From assembly GCA_002104945.1 (NCBI GenBank), contig MCFH01000024.1:634501-698500 (forward strand): 64,000 nucleotides of DNA. The letters run 5' to 3'. Source of the DNA: Piromyces finnis. Taxonomy: Eukaryota > Neocallimastigomycota > Neocallimastigomycetes > Neocallimastigales > Neocallimastigaceae. Under the pieces are notes generated by a model. The model saw only the letters and a list, made by a program, of their open reading frames with translations. It was not told where the DNA came from and ran no database searches. How positions within the stretch are numbered: the stretch's first letter is position 1; the number at the start of each line of letters is the position of its first letter. The position numbers were made by a program, and so were the translations under genes. Positions 50,101-63,849 of this stretch are shown here, in pieces.

Positions 50101-51429
50101 ATATTTTAAATATATTACTCTAAACCTATCCACTTTAAAATAGTATTATTGAATATTTTCATGCCTCCCTTTGCTTAGATAGTGATTTTAGATTTTGGTA
50201 TACATTTGACTAAACTAATTAAGTTTTAAAAGACTGGTAAAAAGTTCATTTATAGCAAGACCGTTATGTTATAAAAAATTAAATATTTTTATTATCATCC
50301 TATCCAAAATTCATATTAATTATTTAACATAAATGATTTAAAAATGCTTTAGAATTATTTGTTCAATTTATAATTTATTTTTATTATATATTATACAGTT
50401 AATTTGTTAGATAAAAATTAAAGTATTATCATCATTAAAAACTTGTTTTGAAAAGGTATTAATTATAGTAACAAATAAATGAATTGAAATGTTAATAAAT
50501 GAATGAATAATAAAATAAATAAATATTAAATTTTAATTAATTTTATATTACTCGTTTCAATACAATTTTGTTTGATACATTAATATATGTTTTATTTACT
50601 TTTTGTAATAAAAATATAATTGTAATTTAATTATTAATATAAAATTAAATTTTGTAATTAATAAATAGTATTATAAAATAACTTTTACTTATGTAAATTC
50701 CTGGTTTTAATATACCACATATAGTAAAAATTTGTGGTGAAGTAAAGTTTGAACTTTTTTGTTTAAATAATAATTAAAGTTTACAATTTTTATTTGATAT
50801 CAAAATTTAATTTATATATATTATATTAATGTAGTACATTATTTGATTTGAAACTGAGAAATAACAAATGATGCTTTTTTTCATAATTGGATATGCCGCT
50901 GTATTATAATTTTAGGATATATTGTTCCTTCTAAAATTAAAATTTAATATAATTATTTATTTTCTTCTTTTTGGATCTTATTACTTTTTTAAAAATATAT
51001 TATTTTTTCATAAAAAATTATGAAAGATTTTACCTTTGAATTGTTTGTTGCAATTAAAAATTTCTATCATAAATATTTATTTATTAATGTATTCTATAAC
51101 CTTTATAATTTCATTTTTTAAGGATATAAATTTTATTTATTTTTTGTAATAATTACTTATTATATCTACACTAGTGTAATAGTTTGCAATAGAATACGAT
51201 GAAGTTTCAGGTTTTCATTCTTTGTTTCAACTCTTTTTAGGTTTATTTATATTATCACGTGAAAACATCCACAAATAGTCTTAGAAAGAAAAAATACTAT
51301 TAATTTGTTTTACCTTTTAACTTTTGATACATTCATCATTAATTTGTTGAGTAATTGCCGCATATCATAGTTTCATCGGTTTCATCTTATAAAATGTTTA
51401 AATAAGGAAATTTATTTGTATAACCTCAA
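47173..51429. other. Gene-poor AT desert, 4.2 kb
   Basis: I find no convincing exon on either strand. Slightly less AT-biased patches occur at about 50700-50960 and 51160-51420 but give no recognisable protein. A short AATCTATAATA inverted repeat lies at about 48110-48134. This could be the upstream region of the CotH gene or decayed sequence. Confidence 0.55.
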
Positions 51430-52640
51430 TTTTTAATATATTCTGGAATACAGAAGATAAATTGTTGGATAAAATATTTTTTTTCCTTATAAATTTTTAT
51501 ATTTCAATAAAAAACTATTATTCGTTATTCATACAATTATTAAAATTTTTTAATTAAAACTTTTATTCTAATTTAATCTTACTTTTCTATTTCATATATT
51601 CTAAATAAAATATTTTTAATTATAAGTTATTTATTATTATATTTATTTTATTATTTTTTATTCCTTTTTATATTTTTAGTATTTTTTTTAACATTTTGTT
51701 ATAATTTATTATTTATTTTATTTATTTTTCTATATTTATTTTTTTTTCTATATTTATTTTTTTTTCTATATTTATTTTTGTTTTCCATTGCTAATTTAGC
51801 AACTGAATCAATTAAAATAAAAATACATGTAATTAATCTTTATTTTCTATACCGTTTTTTAATTCAAAGTAACAAACAATCTATAATAAAAATATAATGT
51901 ATAAAAAATTAATATGAAACATTAATTAATATATAAGAAAACTACATAATTAAATAGAGAGGACTACAAATTTTTGATTGATTATACTTTGAAGTACTGA
52001 CATTTTTAATACTATAAATAGTATCTCCTAATTCTTGAAAATGACTTTTTAAAGTGGGTATTAATTAAGAAGGTTTCAATTATTTCAATTCAAACTAATA
52101 TGATTAAAAAAAATCAATAAAAAAAAATAAACTTGTAAATTAATAGATATTATTCATTATTTAAAAACAATTTTTTTATAATTATTACTATTTCAATAAT
52201 AAATATTATGCCAACATTAATTATTTTTTTAATTTCCTTTTTAGAATATCCTTCACCTAATCCCATTGAGAAAATATTGTAACAAGATTTGAAACAATTC
52301 AGTATGGTATAGTAGTCAATAACTTGAGTTATTTGAAATACTTTATTTTCCTTAACTTCTTTTAATGATTCAATTTTTTCAACTCTAACTTTTTTTTTCT
52401 TAACTTTGCTATATTTCGTTATGCTATTTAATTCTTCCCAAGATTATAAAAAATTTATTATATTACTTTTTTTTTTTCTTACTTTTAATAGTTTTTTTTT
52501 TTTATTTCAGATTTATTTTCCTTTTTTTTTTTATCATTAAATTCTTGTTTAATTCTTCACAAAGTTTTAAAAAATTTATTATATTACTATTTTTATCAAT
52601 ATCAAACGAAATTTATGATAATATACTTTTCATTTAAAAA
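51430..52640 (-). pseudogene. Decayed tandem copy of the Lam-type gene 3' half and flank
   Basis: Segments here align by eye, in the same order and strand, with the intact gene at 53316-59073. 51430-51480 matches its 3' flank at 52959-53010. 51830-51890 matches the 3' end at 53312-53370 (shared TTCAAAGTAACA). 51965-52085 matches 53690-53800 (shared GTATCTCCT and TTTTTAAAGTG). 52190-52335 matches 53905-54075. 52338-52420 matches 55682-55760 (shared TCAATTTTTTCAAC). So the copy lost about 250 bp, and about 1.6 kb between the last two blocks, and carries small indels that break frame. Substitution is heavy, indicating an old event. The A-rich block near 52429-52466 is itself repeated at 52552-52587. 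Confidence 0.82.
51724..51780. repeat. Three copies of an 18-bp CTATATTTATTTTTTTTT repeat
   Basis: CTATATTTA recurs at about 51730, 51748 and 51766, just downstream (minus sense) of the pseudogene end. Confidence 0.85.
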
Positions 52641-53315
52641 AAAAAAAAGTTGTTATAGAATTGATATTTTATATCAAAATTTAAATCCATTATTGGGTTT
52701 TGCCATGGGTTGGGTTATAATATTCAGGTAAGTATTAATGCACTTTCTAATTTACTATTATGATAATAACATTCGTCTAGCCGGCCTGAGAGGGTCAAAG
52801 TGTACATGATGCATTTCAAATTAGAACTTTATAAGTGGTGATTTAGACTATGCCAAATATACAAGCAATATTTAAGTGAAAAAATTAGGTTGACACGTGA
52901 TCAAACTGACTATATGGCATTACCATTTTTTAATCTTAAAATTTTTCAAATAATAATTTTTAATATATTAAGGTATACAAAAGATAAATTATTGGATAAA
53001 ATCTTTTTCTCAAAAAATTAATTACTAATATTTTATTTTTTTTCAAAAAAATATATTGTTGCACATTAATAAAAACAATTTGGTATTATTTATTATTATT
53101 TTATATATTTTTTTTTTTTTTCTCCAAATAAAACTTCAATTATAATTTAACACAGACATTCCATATTTCCTTATCTTTATAATTGAAGATTTTTATTTAT
53201 TTTTTATTACATGTTTTATTTTATTTATTTTTTATTATTATGAATTTTTTCATAATTTTATAATTTTTTTTTTTAAAGTTCTTTTTTTTTTTTTTTTTAT
53301 TTTCATTATGTGTAA
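52641..53315. other. Spacer between pseudogene and parent gene; less AT-biased patch
   Basis: Part of this (52959-53315) is the 3' flank of the Lam-type gene. The patch 52690-52940 is noticeably richer in G and C than surrounding noncoding DNA (for example TCTAGCCGGCCTGAGAGGG) but encodes nothing I recognise and folds into no obvious tRNA. Confidence 0.5.
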
Positions 53316-56300
53316 TTAATCTTTACTTTCTAAAGCATTTCTTAATTCAAAGTAACAGGAAGCAATCTTTAACTTCTTTTTTAATATTTTACCATTAGGG
53401 AGTTTAACAAATTGTGCTGAATTAATATTACCATCTTTATCATAAAGTTCCGCTATATCTTCTGGATTAGCTGTTTGCTTTTTATTGTCATGCTGATCAT
53501 TATCAATACACTTTTCGAGAAGGTCAGAGAACCAGTTAAAGTATTCCATAATAATAAGTTTATTTTCGTGTATATCCAAATCATGATAAGTTCTTATTAT
53601 TTCCTTTTTCATATTACGAATATTACTGTAGGATTCTTGGAATTTAAAGAACATTAATGAATTATTTTTATTATAATAAGTGAAATTTTTTGGTTGATTA
53701 GATGTAGGAGTTTTAACATTATCAATATTAAAAACGGTATCTCCTCCTAAATCTTGAATAAATGGTCTTTTAAAGTGTGTATCTAAAAAGTTTTCAATAC
53801 TAATAAAAACAATTAAAAAAAAAATGATAAAAAGATATTATACATTTGTAAATTATTAGATTTTATTAAAAAGCAATGCTCTTATAATCATTAATTACTA
53901 TTATTATTTCAATAATAAATGTTAATACTAATTATTTTTTAAATTTACCTTTTAGAATGGCTATTACCTAATTCCATTGTGAGAATATCGTTCCATGGTT
54001 TGAAATCGCTTTCCAGTAATTCTGTGCAGTAGTCGAAAGCTTGAGTAATTTGAAGTTTTGGCTCAATAGTTATTGTCTGTGAAATGTTTTCCTTTTTACC
54101 TCTTAAAAGAAGTACCATATTAAGAATAACTGACAGAGCTAATAAAGCTGAAACTATAATTGTAATTAAATTAAAATCACTCTTTTTTTCTTCTGTTGAA
54201 TCTGGCGTGGTTTCTGTATTGTTATAAGAATGAAGCATACTTTTTGATCTCATAATTTGTGTTGCCACTGGAGTTGAAGCAGTAGCACCACCATTATTAG
54301 ATGACTCTATACTTTCTATTACATCACCATTTTCATTTGTATTAGCCAATCTTTCACATTCAGGTATAATGGCAGAAAGAGTACCTTCAGCAGATTCTAC
54401 TAAACCCTTTAATGTTGGTGATTTAATTGCATCTTTATATATACATATATATATAGTTTTAATACATATATATATTATATATATTATATATATGTATTAT
54501 TTAATATTATATAAAACACTTACTTTTAATAATGTAATTTGGACTTTTACTCCATCTAATACCAACACTAATATTAAGTTTACAAGTAGTTTCTGTTTGA
54601 TAGGTAATAATATATTTTAAAACGGGTAAAAAATATTCACCATATGGCATTTTTGGTGTTCTTGCTAAACACTCATAAACATAAAGACTTTTTATAAAGA
54701 AAAGGATTATTAATTTATTAATTATATTAAAATTTAAAAAATTTATATATATAAAAATGATGAAATAATTACAGATATTCATCACTTTTGAGTAAAATTT
54801 GAGACTCTTCTGTAATAGTTTCCTTATCCTTAACTATTTAAATATTATCATATAAAAAAATAATAATAAAAATTAAAGATTGTTTTTTTTTTATTATTAT
54901 TTTATTTTATTTTATATTTATATTTATATATTTTTATTTAATTTTGTATTGTTACCTAAAACATTATTTACAGGAATCATATATTTAACTAATCTTTCAT
55001 TATTACCATCCTTATTTTTAGCCCATTCACCAACGGTCATATCTTTTAATAAATATTAAAATATATTAAACATAAATTATATTTTAGTATTATAGCATTA
55101 TTAATGTTAGTAGTATAATTTGTTAATTCCAATAATAAATTATATTTGATTAATATATGATAAGGAATTCTAAAATTAAATGAAAAAAATAAACAAATTG
55201 TAAGAACTTACCAAATTCTTTTTTTTTGTCTCTAATTTTTTGTTGTAATGAAACATCTTCTCCATAAAGAATGTCATTTAACTGTTTTGCTGGAATTGGT
55301 AATATGACTTCTCTTACCTTTTTTTCCAAAACTTCATTAAAAACAATTGGACCTGATGGTTTTGGTATGTTTGGAGGTAAAGAATATTTATTATTATTTG
55401 AAGCAGATGATGAAGTTTTATTGGTATCAGTTTTTTTAGTATCAACTTCTTTTTTACTCATTTTTGGTGATTCTTATTAAAATAAATTATCAACATCAAT
55501 AATAATAATGATAATAATAATAATGTATAATAATGTATAATAATGTATAATAATAAATAAAATATAATTTGTGGATTTTTATTAATTGAAACACAAATAT
55601 TTTAATATATATTAATATATATATTATGAAATATGAATATAAACTTACCGGTTTTTGATAAAGTTGTTGTAGGTGTACTTTCTTTATTTTCCTTAGTTAC
55701 TTTTAATGGTTCAATTTTTTCAACTTCAACTTCTTTTTTTTCTACTTCGTTATCTTTCTTTTTAGTATTCGATTCTTGTTTTAATTCTTCAATTGATTCG
55801 AAATTCATTGAATTGCTAATTATTGATATCAAGTTAAAAAATAAAAAAATTTATAATTCATATTATTAATTTTATAATTGAAATATATAATTAAATTGTT
55901 CTACTATATCTAATATATTATTATTACTTTTCAGTTTCATTTAAATTTTCTATCATTGATTCATCAATACTTTCACTATCGTCGCTAATTTCATCATCTC
56001 CATAAATTTTATCAAAAATTTCCTGAGCATTTAATTGCTATAATATTTAAATATAATATTAACAAATTATATTGGTTGAAATAAAATATAAACTTTTGTA
56101 AACTTACTATTTTTGAAGTATTGTTTTCCCAAATAGTATTTAAAATTCTATACACCTTAGTCATATCCTTCAAATACATCTTAATGATATACTATTCATA
56201 TTAAAAAAAAAATTGTTGTCATAAAAATAATTGTTTCATTAGAATCATATCAACATTGAATTTAATAAAATTTTTGACTGACCTCGTTATTTTCACTTTC

Positions 56301-58384
56301 ATTAGTTTTAATTGAAATAATGTTATAAACCACACCAGCCTGACTATCAATTGAGATAATATCTCTAAATGGAATTTTATACTATATATAAATTGTGAAT
56401 AAATTTACAGTTAAAAGATTTTCCATTGTATATAATTAAGATGTATATTCCATTAATAATTTTATATAAAATTACCTTTGTAACGTATTTAAAAATTTTT
56501 GAATAAAAGTAAATATAATCGATAGTTAAAAAAATACTTCCTTGAATAGTAACGCCATGCTGAATAGCACATGAACAATCTTTTTTTTTTTTTTAGATTT
56601 TTTTTTAAAATAAAAAAAAATATGTTTAATTTTTTAATTATAAATAATTAATATATTCTTTTATATTGATATATTCTTAAGTTACATACTATATATTAAA
56701 TATTCGTCTTCTTTAATATCCTCAAAAATTGCATGAAATTCCTTATTTCTATTTTCGTATTGTTCATTTTGATAAATAATTACATTGGGTGTCAAATGAA
56801 TATTGTTAATTCGACCTTTGAAGGAACGAGATAAGTATTCTCCATCCTCGTCTTCATCTTCAATTTTTAATTCATCATCTGATAAAGTTTCTACAATATC
56901 ACCAGCCTTTTGATTATCTTCAATTGTATTACTTAGATTTTTTAATTTTTCATGTTTTGCTATTTCAAATGTATTCAACCATTCTTTTAATTCATTTTCA
57001 CTTTCAGCTATAAAATTACAATACAATAATAAAAAAATTGATAATTAAAATTTTAATGTCTTTATTATAATCTAATCCTTATCAATAGGAATATAAAAAA
57101 TTTTCATACCTTGTAAAATATACGTTCTAATAGTTTATTCATTTAACAAAAAATAAATAATTATAAATAGCATTAATATAACATAATTTTTATGTATATT
57201 TAAAATTTTTTTAATTACTTTTTTGCTGTTATAACAGAAAAACAGAATCTTCTTTCATTATTAGTTTCTTCTTTAACTTCACAAAGTAAGATATTTATTG
57301 GAGTAGATGTCCATACAAAGCCTCTCTTTTTTCCTGATGAACTTGTCATTGAATATTTAAAAACACCCTTTTTAATACTAAAATATCTTCTACTCCATCC
57401 TTTTTGATACTTTTTATATAGCCATCCTGATTTTTCATATTTTGGTCTTGATGAATCCTATTAATTAATATATTTAATTTATAATTTATTGATATTCAAA
57501 AATAAATAAAAATAAGAGGAAACATTTAAAATTAAATATACAATATTAATTATAATATTAATATATATATAGCCATAATTACATTTTCAAATGACTCTTT
57601 CATTTTATTGTAATATGATATATTCTATAAAAATAAAATAAATTGTTAATTGAGTAAATAGATATGTATTTACTATTATTCCTCCTTTCATATTATTAAT
57701 AAGCACTTACTTCATCTAATTTGCTTTTAAGACTATTAAAATCAGGCTTTACTGAATTGAATGAATTAAGAATTGAGTTGTGATAATTAACATTTTCATT
57801 ATAAAAGAAATTAAACTATAGAGAAATAAGTTAAATATGAGTTTACTTAAAATTAATATATTGATAATTCTAGAACATAATATTTAAATATATTGAAATA
57901 CATACTATATTATGTATTAATTGATTTAATTTAGTTTTGAAAGTAATGATACATTCACATAATTCAATTCCATTAGTAATAAACTTCTTTTTCATTTCTT
58001 CAGCTTGATTATACATCTTTCAAATTTTATTGATAATATATTTGTGGTTTTAATATTAATTATTTATTAATCCTTTTATAATAATAATTTTTAAAATTAT
58101 ATTACTTCAGTTAGGACAACTTGATCTTTTGATTTTGATGCACCTGAATATTTATTAAGAATACTTTCATATTTATCCAATGATTTATCATATATATGTT
58201 TTTTTTCCTATTAATATATAATAAGGTTTATCTTAATATAAAAAAATAAAAGATAAATTGAATAAGATTTGTTATTACATAAATATCTTTTGAAGCAGCT
58301 TGACAAAAATCATATAATTCAGAAATAATTTTTTCAAATAAATCATCTACCTAAATTTAATTTAATTAAACGACATTTTACCAA

Positions 58385-58415
<31 letters not shown>

Positions 58416-59073
58416 ATAAAAATTTAGTTATAATTATTTTTATTATTATTGTTATTATGATTATGACTATGATTATGATTATGATTATAATAAATAAATA
58501 AGAATAAAATACCATATTAATTTTGTAAGAATATATAATACTGATATTATCGTTGAATATTTGAATAATATTTTTACTAATATTATCTTTAATTTATATA
58601 CATATATATATATAAATATTATATATAATTAGTCATATTGTAATTTCATATATTTTATATTATTAAAAATTAATAGAATCACTATTTACCGAGAATATCT
58701 TTATCCTTGAATATCAAAAATCTTTTGATAATGCTGTCATTGAAATCATTACATTCTTTTATTTTTTATTTATATATAAAATTTTAACAAAGTAAATAAA
58801 TAAAAAAGATACATGAGTTAATAATTTTTCATAAAATTTACAATATAGTACTTTAATTTAAAATTTACTCATATATTCTTTTGTATAAAGTTCTATTAAT
58901 TTTGTTAGGCCATCAAGTAATTTAATAAATTCACTAAGTTGGTCTTCAAAATAATTAACACTTGCCCTGAATTTTGGTGAATCAATTGTTGCTAATTTCA
59001 CATTGATAAAACATATTGGATTATATACATCGTCAGCTATTTTAGCTAAGTTTGCATCACTATTTTGAGTCAT
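53316..59073 (-). CDS. BAR-PH-GRAM-VASt-TM protein, Lam1/Lam3 (Ysp1/Sip3) type sterol transporter
   Basis: Proteins of this layout sit in the ER at membrane contact sites and move sterol. Twenty-two exons run from 58869-59073 to 53316-53799, all in phase, giving 1151 residues. Domains: BAR-like helical part (about 1-255, starting MTQNSDANLAKIADDVYNP); PH (about 266-368, SGWLYKKYQKGWSRRYFSI to NELKEWLNTFE); GRAM (about 425-545, with GVTIQGSIFLTIDYIYFYSK); an acidic/basic low-complexity linker; a VASt/StART-like domain (about 650-860, from GPIVFNEVLEKKV through GEWAKNK); one membrane helix (about 918-939, LITIIVSALLALSVILNMVL); and about 210 C-terminal residues. Order and length resemble yeast Ysp1 and Sip3 (about 1200 residues). 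The GRAM and PH calls are firm; VASt is inferred mainly from position and the W-K context. A 17-bp exon (57110-57126) joins PH segments. A decayed partial copy lies just downstream. Confidence 0.87.
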
Positions 59074-59734
59074 GCTATTATTATGTTAATATATTTTTAA
59101 TTATTATAATTAATACATTAATTTAATTGAAAACAAATAGGATAAATAATTCAAATATATAAAAATTATATATATTTATTTTATATTTATTTTTAAATTA
59201 ATTTATTACTTTTTTTTATTTTTATTTTTTTGCTTTTATCTTTTATTTTTTATTTATAACTGCATATAATTACATATAATTAAATTGCTATTTTTATTTT
59301 CTTTGATAAATGTATACTGACTAATAGATATAAAAATAATTATTCACTTTGTTGATGTTTTAATAAAAACATATTTCAATGCTAAATTGTTTAAATAAAA
59401 AGGATATCTTTAATTAGTATTTTCTTTTTTGTCCTTGGAAAGTGATAAAATGAGCATAATAATTAAATACCTACCTTAGCTATTTATTTATTTATTTAAT
59501 AAATTTAATTTCTTTTTTAATATATTATATAAATATTGGAAATTTAATATTTTTACTTTTTCATAACCATTGAAATTTGAAATGAATAATTTTTTTATTA
59601 TTATTTAATTTTATTAATTTAATTAATATTGTTATATTTTTCCTTTTATTCAATTATATACATATATATTTTTTGGATAAAAAAAAATAAGTGTTTTTCA
59701 CTTTTAATTATTATTTTTTTATATATATATTTTA

Positions 59735-59768
<34 letters not shown>

Positions 59769-61741
59769 CCAAGAATTAAAATTTTAATTTTTTTTCTTTT
59801 AAATAATCTTAATACTTTCCTTTTATATTCATTATTAAAAAATTAATATAATTCAAATATTGTTTTAATTAAATTTTTATATATTAAATTAAACTTGTTG
59901 GATTTTTATTATTCAAAGAAACTTTAAAAATAATATCATTAAAAAAAAAAAAAATAATAGAATATACATTTGTCATTCATTTAAAGTATAAATAAATAAA
60001 ATATTGATCTTAACAATTGATTATTAAGTTTTTTTTGTTAGTTAATTAATTATAGCAATTAATGGTGGATAAACCATAACTATCTAATAAAATAAAAAAA
60101 AAGTTTGTATTTCCTTTTCGATTTACATATTGAAAGTTAATAAATCATTAATAATAAATTTTTATATTAAAATATATTTTCAATAAAGATAAAGCATATA
60201 TAATATAAAAAATAACACAAAAATTAGAAAATTTGATATAAATAATATAAAAGTGTTTAAAAAAAAAATGGTCTATTTTAATTATTTCATTTCATTTCAA
60301 ATAAATAAATTGTTAACAATTAGACCAAATTAAAGCCAAACTAATAAATATACATAAGAACATTTTGTACAGATTTTTAATAAAATTTAGTATTATTTTT
60401 AAAGAGTAATAATTATTTCTTTTTAATAGAAAAAATTTCTTTAAAATCTATAATTAATTTATCGTTAATAGAATTTATTACCATACATTTATAAATAAGT
60501 ATTATATTAAAAAGAAGCTAATTATTTAGATATACTATATTTTTACTATTATTACTGTTGTTTAAAATAAAATCTCTCTTTTTTAATCTGTAAAAGATAC
60601 CAAAAAAAAAAAAACGACAGGTTTAAAAAACATATAATTCATTTTTTATAGTATTTGAGTTTTGAGATTTGAGATTAAATTATATAAATTAAAATTAACT
60701 AATAATATATCTGTAATATTACTAAATATATTTAAATATATATTAATATATTATTCTATTCATTTTATATATAAAGATATAACCTTTAAAAAACATAATA
60801 TTACAAAGGTTATCAATCATTTTAATATATATTAATTTTTTATTTATAACTTTTTTTTTTTTTAAAAAAATAAGAAATTTATTAATTGAATGTCTTAATT
60901 AGAATTATCGAACCATTATATTAACTAAATTAAATTGACAAAATAATTTGATATTTAATCTATCTGTTGACTTTATTATCATTTTTTAAAAAGATATTAT
61001 TAATTGAATAATAAAAAGAATAAGTAATTTAATTATTATAATATTATTTTTCAATTCAATTTCATTAAAAGAAATGCAATAGTCGAAGAGAGACTTTGTA
61101 TAAAGTACTATATTGAAAATCAAAATTAATTTTAAACTTTATATATTTAATACCAATTATCAATTGGAAATATCTAATAATCATTAATCATTTATTTTTT
61201 ATTTATAATTAATAAAAATTCATTTAATTAAATGTAATTCAATTATTACATATTTATAAATTTTTATAAATAGTAAACAGAAATAAATAGCATATAACAT
61301 TATATAAGTAAAAAGCAAATTAAATATTTACCATTATTCATATAAGCAATAAATTCACTATAAAAATTAAAAGGTCAATTTATCATTATTATTTCTTGAA
61401 AACAATCTTTGGAAGATATAAAAAATTATTCATAGAGTAATTATTTGTATATCAAAAGTATGATATAAAATAATAAAGAAAAATAAAAATATTAATATTC
61501 TTTAAATAAAGTAGGTTTTAAATATATATAAATCATTTATTAAAATAAAATATATTTATTTAATTTTGTCTGAATGATTATAACAAATTTTTAGAAATCT
61601 AAAATTTTAACAATATTATTCTTATAAATAGCAATAGATATTTCAGTATATTCGAGTTATTTCTTTTATTTAATTTGGAATAAATTCTAAAAATATTTAA
61701 ACAAATCAATTCAAGTTTTATTTTTATAGAAATTCAATGAA
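59074..61741. other. Divergent intergenic region, 2.7 kb; nothing recognised
   Basis: Must hold promoters of the Lam-type gene (minus) and of the deubiquitinase gene (plus). No coding exon, RNA gene or repeat array is visible beyond poly-T/poly-A tracts (for example about 59741-59766). Confidence 0.6.
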
Positions 61742-63781
61742 ATGTCATTTTTAAAGTGGTTTACTGTAAATATCATAATATATATACAATATAATTTCTA
61801 TTTTAAATTTTTATTATATAAATAACTTATTAATAATATATATAATAATATAAAGGGAAGTAATACTTCTTCTAAATCTAGCAATACTAGTATAAAATCG
61901 CTTGACGAGAGATATATTGGATTTCATAATGTATTATTTTTAAATATATTATTTATTCTTTAATTTTATAAATAATAAACAATATATTTTTTCTTTCTTT
62001 CTTTTTACTTTCTTACTCTTTTTTTTTTATTATTATAAATGAATATGTAATAAATATACTATAGTTTGGAAATACATGGTAATTAATAATTATATTAATT
62101 TAAATTAATTTTAATATTAATATATACTCAACTAATTAATTGTTAATTGAAAAATTAATATAATTGGTTTTTAATACATAATTTTGTTATAATTTATCAT
62201 TTAATATTTATAAGTTATTGTAATTCAATATTACAAGCTCTTTATCATTGTGAACCATTCAGAGAATGTATTCAATTTTATAAACCTAAAGATACCATTC
62301 CATATTTAATACAGGATGAAAAATACAGGAATATATTTTTTAAACCGAAGTCAACTTCTTCATCTAAAAAAAATAAATTTTCAAAAAAAGGAAGCAATTT
62401 ACCTACAACACCGGTCCAACAAAATCCAGAAAATTTATCACCCACTTCAAATATATCAACTATACCATCTAATTTATCAATAAAAAGTTCAGCGTCATCA
62501 AATGCAGGTACAAATGAACAAAAGGCTCCGAAATTAAGTAATAGAAGTGGCAAAGCTGTAGTCAGTGAAACTTTAAAAATTGTAAAAGAATTTGAGAGTG
62601 AAGAAAGTTTATTATGGGAATTAAAAAATGTATTTTTACAAATTTCATCTAATAAAAAAAAGCAAGGTTCAGTTGCTCCAAAACATTTCATAGATGTTCT
62701 TCAAAAAAAAAATGGTAAAATATTACATCAATAGTTATAAAAATTGAATTAAATATATTTGATTGACTCTGAAATGAGTTATATTTAATATATTTATTTT
62801 TATCAATATTTAATAGAAATATTTAGAGGTACTCAACATCAAGATGCTCAAGAATTTTTAAACTTTTTATTAAATTCTATTTCCGAAAGTTTATCAAATT
62901 ACCAAAATAAATTATTAAAAAGATGGGATCAACATATTGAAGAAGAAAATAATAAGAAAAAAGCAAAAGAAGCAAAAAAAAAGGACTGTAAATATTATTA
63001 TATATATATATATTTTAATATAATATAATCAAAATAAATAATTTTTTGATAGATATTTTAACCTTATTTTTTTTTAATGATAGTAGCACATGCTCAACCA
63101 AAATCATTATTGAATGTCGAGGAAATTCCAAAACAAAATATCTATTCTACATGGATCCATGAACTTTTTGAAGGAATACTTACAAATGAAATTAAATGTT
63201 TAAATTGTGAAAATGTATATACATTATAAATTTTAAATAATAATCTATAAAATATATTTAATTTTAAATTATTAGATTATTAATTTTTATTATTTTATTT
63301 TATTTTATTTTATTTTTCTATATAATGTAGGTATCATCAAGGGATGAATCATTCTTTGATTTATCAGTAGATATTGAACATAACACATCCATTTCTTCAT
63401 GCTTAAAGAATTTTTCATCATCAGAAAGATTATGTCAAAAGAATAAGTTTTATTGTGATACTTGTTGTGGATTACAAGAAGCAGAAAAAAGGTATATATT
63501 GTTTTAATTTTAAGTTAATTTTGAATAGATTTGAATAGAAATATTAATAATCAAAACTCAAAATAATTTTATTTATTTATAACATATAAAACATATATAT
63601 AAACTTATAATTGTATAAAAGAATGAAAATAAAAAGAGCACCAAACATTTTGGCCCTTCATCTTAAAAGATTTAAGTATGAAGAAAGGTTAAATAGATAT
63701 GTAAAATTACCATATAGAGTACTTTTCCCTACAGAATTGCGTTTATCAAATATGGTAAATTAATATATTTATTAAAAGTTG

Positions 63782-63849
<68 letters not shown>

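Noticed and set aside
51160-51420. Possible degraded protein-coding remnant in the gene desert
   Set aside because: Base composition is slightly mixed, but no frame on either strand gives a recognisable motif.
52775-52860. Possible tRNA or small RNA gene in the mixed-base patch
   Set aside because: No cloverleaf, T-loop (GGTTCGA) or paired acceptor arms can be drawn.
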